This document shows positions 7,715-11,656 of a stretch of DNA of 11,656 bases, in pieces. The stretch spans positions 1 to 11,656 of the forward strand of contig SAUS01000073.1 in the NCBI GenBank assembly GCA_004000625.1, in the 5' to 3' direction. The stretch is from Candidatus Cibiobacter qucibialis. GTDB lineage: Bacteria > Bacillota > Clostridia > Oscillospirales > Ruminococcaceae. The notes under the pieces are model-generated. The model searched no databases. It saw nothing but the letters and a program-made list of their open reading frames with translations, and was not told where the DNA came from. Position numbers and translations under genes: made by a program. The stretch's first letter is position 1, and the number at the start of each line of letters is the position of its first letter.

Positions 7715-8866
7715 TTACACATGGGCTTTTACATAATCGCGCGCCATGCGGTCGCAGTCATACACATCCTGCAGGGTATAATCCCCGCCAAAGCTGTCGC
7801 TGTCCACCATGCCTTCCACCAGGCGGCCAATATCCAAAAAGCCGATCTTATCCTGCAGGAACAGGCGCACAGCTTCCTCGTTGGCACCGTTTGCGGCGCA
7901 GGGGCCAAGGCCGCCCTTGCGGATCGCCTTTTTGGCGGCTGCCAGGCAGCGGAACGTTTCATCATCCGCCACATCAAAGCTCAGATGCTTGAGGGCAGCA
8001 AAATCCAGCTCCGGCACCGGGCTGGGCAGACGGTCCGGCCAGGTCAGGGCATACTGGATCGGAATGCGCATATCCGGCACGCCCAGCTGAGCGATAACAG
8101 AATGGTCGGCAAACTGCACAGCAGAGTGCACAATGCTTTCGCGCTGGACAACAATCTGAATCTTATCCTCCGGCAAGCCAAACAGCCAGACAGCCTCAAT
8201 CAGCTCCAGACCTTTGTTCATCAGGGTGGCGGAATCGATCGTGATCTTAGCGCCCATATTCCAGTTGGGGTGCTTGAGGGCATCAGACTTGGTTTTGCCG
8301 CGCAGCTGCTCGGTCGTCATACCAAAGAAAGGTCCGCCTGACGCGGTGAGCAGAATCTTTTCCAGCCGTTTGGCAGAATGCTGATCCTGCAGGCACTGGA
8401 AGATGGCGGAATGCTCGCTGTCCACCGGCAGCAGCTTGACGCCGTATTTCTTTACCGCGTCCGTTACCAGGTGGCCGCCGGTCACAAGGCTTTCCTTGTT
8501 GGCGAGGGCCAGATCATGTCCGCTTTCGATTGCAGCCAGAGAGGCCGGCAAACCGGCAATACCGACTACCGCGTTCAATACAACATCGGGGCCATCCATG
8601 GCAGCCAGAGTACGCAGCCCCTCCGGGCCTTTCAGCAGTTTGGGTGCGTTGGCGGTACCGGCAAGGGCAGCATCCAGTTTCTCACAGGCGGCAGGGTCCA
8701 CCACGGCCACATATTCCGGGTGGAACTCTTCGATCTGCTTTTGCAGGATCTCCACGCGGGAGTTCGCTGCAAGGCCAAAGATGCGGTAGCCGTGCATCCG
8801 GGCAACATCAAGGCTCTGGGTACCGATGGAACCGGTGGAGCCAAGCAGAGTAATGGTTTTTGGCAT
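7715..8866 (-). CDS. dxr: 1-deoxy-D-xylulose 5-phosphate reductoisomerase
   Basis: Converts DXP to MEP with NADPH, the first committed step of the MEP isoprenoid pathway, and is the fosmidomycin target. It has 383 residues, a normal length. The Rossmann-type nucleotide motif GSTGSIG is at 9-15 and LANKESLV at 121-128. The metal site has D149 and E151 in DSEH, and E221 in MNKGLE. HPNWNMG (199-205) and SGGPFF (176-181) line the active site. AAGGGG lies 8 bases before the ATG. The gene is 60 bases ahead of rseP and 105 bases after cdsA, and a hairpin lies in its leader. With ispG downstream, two of the seven MEP enzymes are in this cluster; the others are not in the window. Confidence 0.98.
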   Translation of the reverse strand: MPKTITLLGSTGSIGTQSLDVARMHGYRIFGLAANSRVEILQKQIEEFHPEYVAVVDPAACEKLDAALAGTANAPKLLKGPEGLRTLAAMDGPDVVLNAVVGIAGLPASLAAIESGHDLALANKESLVTGGHLVTDAVKKYGVKLLPVDSEHSAIFQCLQDQHSAKRLEKILLTASGGPFFGMTTEQLRGKTKSDALKHPNWNMGAKITIDSATLMNKGLELIEAVWLFGLPEDKIQIVVQRESIVHSAVQFADHSVIAQLGVPDMRIPIQYALTWPDRLPSPVPELDFAALKHLSFDVADDETFRCLAAAKKAIRKGGLGPCAANGANEEAVRLFLQDKIGFLDIGRLVEGMVDSDSFGGDYTLQDVYDCDRMARDYVKAHV

Positions 8867-8887
8867 GTTGACATCCCCTTATGGAAA

Positions 8888-8912
8888 GGCACTGCCCCAA
8901 AAGTGCAGTGCC
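8888..8912. other. Hairpin in the cdsA-dxr gap
   Basis: Perfect 8-base arms GGCACTGC and GCAGTGCC around a 9-base loop. On the minus strand it follows the cdsA stop by 59 bases and ends about 20 bases before the dxr start codon. Only three T residues follow the stem, so it would be a weak terminator at most. It may set relative expression or protect the downstream transcript from decay; both are inference. Confidence 0.45.
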
Positions 8913-8971
8913 GGTTGTTGTTCTGGTTTTCGGGACCTGGCCTGTTGATACGGCAGCCCCCTGTTTACGCT

Positions 8972-9835
8972 TTACTGGAACACATAAAAGAAGTAACGCA
9001 CCACGATGGACACCAGCGGCGCGATAAACATCACGCTGTCAAACCGGTCCAAAATACCGCCGTGGCCGGGGAAAATGGTGCCGTAATCTTTGATACCCAC
9101 CTGACGCTTGACGGCAGAGGCGAAGAGATCGCCCAAAATGCCCAGCACCGACGCCACGGCGCCCATGGCGGCAATGATGATATAGTGCCGCGCGGTGACA
9201 GCCACCGTCAGGCTGGCGAACCGGCCGGAAAGTGCACTGTAAATAATGGTTGCCAGCAGCCCGATGACCACGCTGCCGATCACACCGCCGATGGCGCCTT
9301 CCACCGTTTTGTTGGGGCTTACCACCGGAGCCAGCTTGTGCTTGCCGAACGCGCGGCCCGCAAAGTAGGCGCAGGTATCGCCGCCCCAGGCAAAGCACAG
9401 GATCAGCAGGATGAAGTAGATGGCATCATAGCCGTACATATCCATCGGCAGGCAGCGCTTGAGGTGGATGAGAGAGTAAAAGCAGAACAGAATCACACCG
9501 CTGAAGTAGATAAAGCCGCTCAGCTTGCCAAAATCCAGCGTTTTATCATGGGTGATGAGCACCACATTATAAAATAGCACCGTCAAAAAGCCCACAGCCA
9601 GCAGCGCTGCGCGCGCCGCGCCGCTGGAGCTGAGCATGAGCAGCATGGTAAACGGCACCGCTGCCGCATACAGGTACCACTGCTTTTTGCCAAAGCCCAT
9701 TGCGGTAAACACTTCATGAATGCCAAGCAGGCAGATAGCCGCCAGCACCAGGTCAAACAGGATCGTGTCAAAGAAAGCCAGAACCACGGCAAGAACAGCC
9801 AGCCCGACTACGGCGGTAATGATGCGAGTTTTCAT
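8972..9835 (-). CDS. cdsA: Phosphatidate cytidylyltransferase (CDP-diglyceride synthase)
   Basis: Makes CDP-diacylglycerol from phosphatidic acid and CTP, the branch point of phospholipid synthesis, in the cytoplasmic membrane. The 287 residues form about eight or nine hydrophobic segments (for example 5-21, 26-40, 54-70, 75-95, 107-125, 181-202, 217-235 and 268-286). The family signature is complete at 240-266: SAVKRQVGIKD, then FPGHGGILDRFD. SPNKTVEG (173-180) and WGGDTCAYFAGRAFGK (150-165) are also typical. AAAGGA lies about 11 bases before the ATG. In most Firmicutes uppS directly precedes this gene; here there is a 312-base gap instead, so cdsA may be more loosely tied to frr transcription than usual. 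Confidence 0.97.
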   Translation of the reverse strand: MKTRIITAVVGLAVLAVVLAFFDTILFDLVLAAICLLGIHEVFTAMGFGKKQWYLYAAAVPFTMLLMLSSSGAARAALLAVGFLTVLFYNVVLITHDKTLDFGKLSGFIYFSGVILFCFYSLIHLKRCLPMDMYGYDAIYFILLILCFAWGGDTCAYFAGRAFGKHKLAPVVSPNKTVEGAIGGVIGSVVIGLLATIIYSALSGRFASLTVAVTARHYIIIAAMGAVASVLGILGDLFASAVKRQVGIKDYGTIFPGHGGILDRFDSVMFIAPLVSIVVRYFFYVFQ

Positions 9836-9939
9836 AAAAGATGGTTTCCTTTCAACAGCAGCTGCGGTGTGTTAAGCCTATCCCCTGCCATGGTATGCGG
9901 TGGAACGGCGTTTCTTGCACTTCTGCCGGAATAAACTGC

Positions 9940-9968
9940 GTGCCGCGCATGGCGTTCAGGCGCGGCAC
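9940..9968. other. GC-rich hairpin upstream of cdsA
   Basis: Perfect 9-base arms GTGCCGCGC and GCGCGGCAC around an 11-base loop. On the minus strand the stem is followed by GCAGTTTATT, which is a poor T-run, so a weak or Rho-independent-like terminator after frr is possible but not well supported. It directly follows the larger inverted-repeat element. Confidence 0.4.
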
Positions 9969-9976
9969 ACAGCTGG

Positions 9977-10101
9977 GGTGTATCTGAAAAGCCGAAAATT
10001 CAGTCTATTTCTACAAGCACAGCGGGATTTTGCGTTAAAAAGCCTTAAATCCTGCTTGTATTTGCGAAACATCCGTCCTTTTCTTTGTTTTCAGATACAC
10101 C
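9977..10101. repeat. 125-base nested inverted-repeat element
   Basis: Outer arms GGTGTATCTGAAAA (9977-9990) and TTTTCAGATACACC (10088-10101) are a perfect 14-base inverted pair. Inside them lies a second hairpin. On the plus strand TACAAGCA (10012-10019) pairs with TGCTTGTA (10053-10060), and GGATTT (10025-10030) pairs with AAATCC (10047-10052), leaving a five-base bulge and a 16-base loop. This two-tier structure could be a small MITE with terminal inverted repeats or a structured RNA in the transcript between frr and cdsA. It is unrelated in sequence to the GGCAATACCGC family. The structure is direct observation; the nature is not known. Confidence 0.65.
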
Positions 10102-10147
10102 ATAAAGAGGGACTGCGCCCAGGCAGGCTTACGCCCGTCTGCCGCAA

Positions 10148-10702
10148 TCAGACCTCCATGATCTCCTGATTTTTACGGGCGCAGGTTGCGTCAATTTCCT
10201 TAACGAACTTATCGGTCAGCTTCTGGACCTCTTCTTCCAGGTTCTTCTGGTCGTCCTCGGTCAGCTCGCCAGCCTTTTTCTGGGCTTTGAACTTATCCAT
10301 GGCATCGCGGCGGACATTGCGCACAGCGATCTTGGCTTCTTCGCCCTGCTTCTGCACATCCTTGGTCAGCTGCTTGCGACGTTCCTCAGTGGGGGCCGGG
10401 AACACCAGGCGGATGGTGTGGCCGTCATCAATGGGGTTGATGCCGATATCGCTGGTCTGGATTGCCTTGGAGATTGCCTTGATCAGGGTACCATCCCAAG
10501 GGGTGATGGTCAAGATGCGGGCTTCGGAAACAGCCACGGATGCAACCTGCTGGACCGGCGTCGGGCTGCCGTAATAATCCACCATTACTTTATCCAGGAT
10601 GCCGGGGTTTGCGCGGCCTGCACGGATGGAGGTCAGCTCGCGGTCGAGATGGGCAACGCAGTTGTTCATTTTTTCTTCGTAAATTTTGGTCGTGCTGCTC
10701 AT
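10148..10702 (-). CDS. frr: Ribosome recycling factor
   Basis: Cytoplasmic factor that, with EF-G, splits the post-termination ribosome for reuse. The 184 residues match the family length (about 185). SIRAGRANP (25-33), VDYYGSPTP (41-49) and VRNVRRDA (127-134) are hallmark segments; the last contains the arginines of the ribosome-contacting region. Charged helical stretches at 105-184 and 1-30 form the three-helix bundle, and the middle part is domain II. AAGGAG lies 9-10 bases before the ATG. It follows pyrH by 52 bases, the standard pairing in bacteria, so both are likely on one transcript. Nothing is unusual in the protein. Confidence 0.98.
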   Translation of the reverse strand: MSSTTKIYEEKMNNCVAHLDRELTSIRAGRANPGILDKVMVDYYGSPTPVQQVASVAVSEARILTITPWDGTLIKAISKAIQTSDIGINPIDDGHTIRLVFPAPTEERRKQLTKDVQKQGEEAKIAVRNVRRDAMDKFKAQKKAGELTEDDQKNLEEEVQKLTDKFVKEIDATCARKNQEIMEV

Positions 10703-10754
10703 GAGGGTTTTCTCCTTTTTCGATATATAAATTAGGGGTTAAAATACTTTGCGG

Positions 10755-11462
10755 TTACTCGCGCACAATGGTGCCCACGTTTTCGCCCTGCAGGGCACGG
10801 GCAATGTTGGCGGGCTCGTTCAGGTCAAACACCACAATGGGCAGACCGTTGTCACGGCAGAGGGTTGCGGCGGTGGAGTCCATAACAGCCAGGCGCTCGT
10901 CCAACACACGGGTAAAGGTCAGGGTATCGTACTTGACGGCATCGGGGTACTTGTGGGGATCCTTATCATACACGCCGTCCACCATAGTTGCCTTGAACAT
11001 GGCGTCTGCACCGATTTCCAAGGCGCGCAGGGCGGATGCGGTATCAGTAGAGAAGATGGGGTTGCCGGTGCCGCCGCCGAACACGACGATCTTGCCTGCT
11101 TCCAGCTCAGCGATTGCCTTATCGCTGCGGAAGGTATCGGCCACCTGCGGCATGGCGGAGCTGGTCATAACAACAGCGGGCACACCCTGCTGGCGCAGAG
11201 CATCCTTGACGGCAATGGCGTTCATCACGGTTGCCAGCATACCGATCTTGTCTGCATCCATGCGATCCATTTTGCCGGAGGAACGGCCGCGCCAGAAATT
11301 GCCGCCGCCAACCACGATGCCGATCTGTGCGCCAAGGTCATACGCTGCCTTGATGCCCGCGCAGATAGAAGCAATGGTAGTTTCATCAAAACCGGTGCCT
11401 TTTTCGCCGGAAAGTGCTTCGCCGGAGACTTTCAAAAGAATACGTTTATATTGAACTGCCAT
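10755..11462 (-). CDS. pyrH: UMP kinase
   Basis: Phosphorylates UMP to UDP with ATP in pyrimidine nucleotide synthesis; it belongs to the amino-acid-kinase superfamily and acts as a hexamer. There are 235 residues, a normal length. KRILLKVSGEAL (6-17), VVGGGNFWRG (50-59), DADKIGMLATVMNA (69-82), GGGTGNPIFSTDTA (129-142) and DGVYDKDP (162-169) are all present. The ATG at 11462 is chosen because the family begins just before KRILLKVSGE and AGGTGG lies about 9 bases upstream. An in-frame ATG at 11528 would add 22 residues with no family support. A promoter candidate lies just upstream at 11546-11574. rpsB and tsf, the usual upstream neighbours, would fall outside the window. Confidence 0.98.
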   Translation of the reverse strand: MAVQYKRILLKVSGEALSGEKGTGFDETTIASICAGIKAAYDLGAQIGIVVGGGNFWRGRSSGKMDRMDADKIGMLATVMNAIAVKDALRQQGVPAVVMTSSAMPQVADTFRSDKAIAELEAGKIVVFGGGTGNPIFSTDTASALRALEIGADAMFKATMVDGVYDKDPHKYPDAVKYDTLTFTRVLDERLAVMDSTAATLCRDNGLPIVVFDLNEPANIARALQGENVGTIVRE

Positions 11463-11545
11463 ATTCAAACACCACCTGTATTTTCCGGGCACAGCCGCCG
11501 CTGCCGGGTTTTCCCAAACTGCACCCATATTATCTTTTCCCTTGT

Positions 11546-11574
11546 ATTTTACAATAGTTTGCGCTCAAAGTAAA
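11546..11574 (-). promoter_or_regulatory. Putative sigma-A promoter for pyrH-frr
   Basis: On the minus strand a TTTACT -35 box (11569-11574, four of six consensus bases) and a TAAAAT -10 box (11546-11551, five of six) are separated by exactly 17 bases. Transcription would begin near 11539, giving a leader of about 77 bases before the pyrH ATG. A pyrH promoter separate from rpsB-tsf is plausible. Motif match only. Confidence 0.6.
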
Positions 11575-11601
11575 GCCGTTGTTTGAAAAAAGAAAAATTG
11601 A

Positions 11602-11656
11602 GGCAATACCGCATAATTCTAAGTGCCGATACGGCGAGCGAGGTGCGGCAGATGCT
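11602..11656. repeat. Partial copy of the MITE-like palindromic repeat, inverted
   Basis: The first 54 bases are the exact reverse complement of 1-54 and differ by one base from the right end of the central element. The copy begins with GGCAATACCGCATAATTC and runs off the window. It lies about 28 bases upstream of the -35 box of the pyrH promoter candidate. The preceding bases are ATTGA, not TTAA. Confidence 0.9.

Larger units (their letters stand above)
9836..10147. other. frr-cdsA intergenic stretch, position where uppS is expected
   Basis: 312 bases with no gene I can support. It holds a small stem with a GTAA loop just after the frr stop (about 10122-10143), a large inverted-repeat structure (9977-10101), a GC-rich hairpin (9940-9968) and the cdsA ribosome binding site. 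I found no recognisable undecaprenyl diphosphate synthase motif on either strand. No clear promoter for cdsA was found. Confidence 0.7.

Noticed and set aside
8378..9577. A 399-residue plus-strand frame across cdsA and dxr
   Set aside because: It spans the gap between two well-supported minus-strand genes and contains no family motif.
9900..10169. An 89-residue plus-strand frame, and a minus-strand tail ending in HGRG, as possible uppS remnants
   Set aside because: Neither shows UppS motifs such as the MDGNGRWA segment; similarity of a few basic residues is not evidence.
1..11656. CRISPR array, tRNA or rRNA, phage, defence or toxin-antitoxin genes
   Set aside because: I looked for repeat-spacer periodicity, RNA signatures and accessory protein motifs on both strands and saw none; the coding content is conserved housekeeping genes.

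Overview
The window is a core housekeeping segment from a Bacillota (Firmicutes) genome. It looks most like a GC-rich gut member of the Oscillospiraceae/Ruminococcaceae, of the Faecalibacterium-Subdoligranulum-Gemmiger kind. The phylum call rests on a full-length PolC-type replicative DNA polymerase and on the classic Firmicutes gene order. The family call is an inference from base composition and from the short palindromic repeats, and is less certain.

All eight supported genes lie on the minus strand, so the reading order runs from high to low coordinates. They are pyrH (UMP kinase), frr (ribosome recycling factor), cdsA (CDP-diglyceride synthase), dxr (DXP reductoisomerase), rseP (site-2-type membrane protease), ispG (HMBPP synthase), a 100-residue two-helix membrane protein of unknown function, and polC. 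A sigma-A-like promoter sits upstream of pyrH. Gaps are short (52 to 105 bases) from cdsA to ispG, and ispG overlaps the next gene by one base, which suggests polycistronic transcription. polC is set apart by a 656-base non-coding stretch with its own promoter candidate. The cluster combines nucleotide supply, translation recycling, phospholipid and isoprenoid precursor synthesis, membrane proteolysis and replication. uppS, which usually lies between frr and cdsA in this cluster, is absent; a 312-base gap holding a large inverted-repeat structure is found there.

The accessory content is small repeats. A complete MITE-like element of about 172 bases, flanked by TTAA on both sides, lies between polC and its likely promoter. 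Two further partial copies, identical over 54 bases and in opposite orientation, form the two ends of the window, which suggests the window is a contig that broke at this repeat family. A REP-like hairpin and an A/T-rich hairpin lie near polC. I saw no CRISPR array, RNA gene, phage, transposase, defence or biosynthetic system. The points most worth following are the repeat family, its position in the probable polC leader, the structured element in the uppS position, and the uncharacterised membrane protein coupled to ispG.
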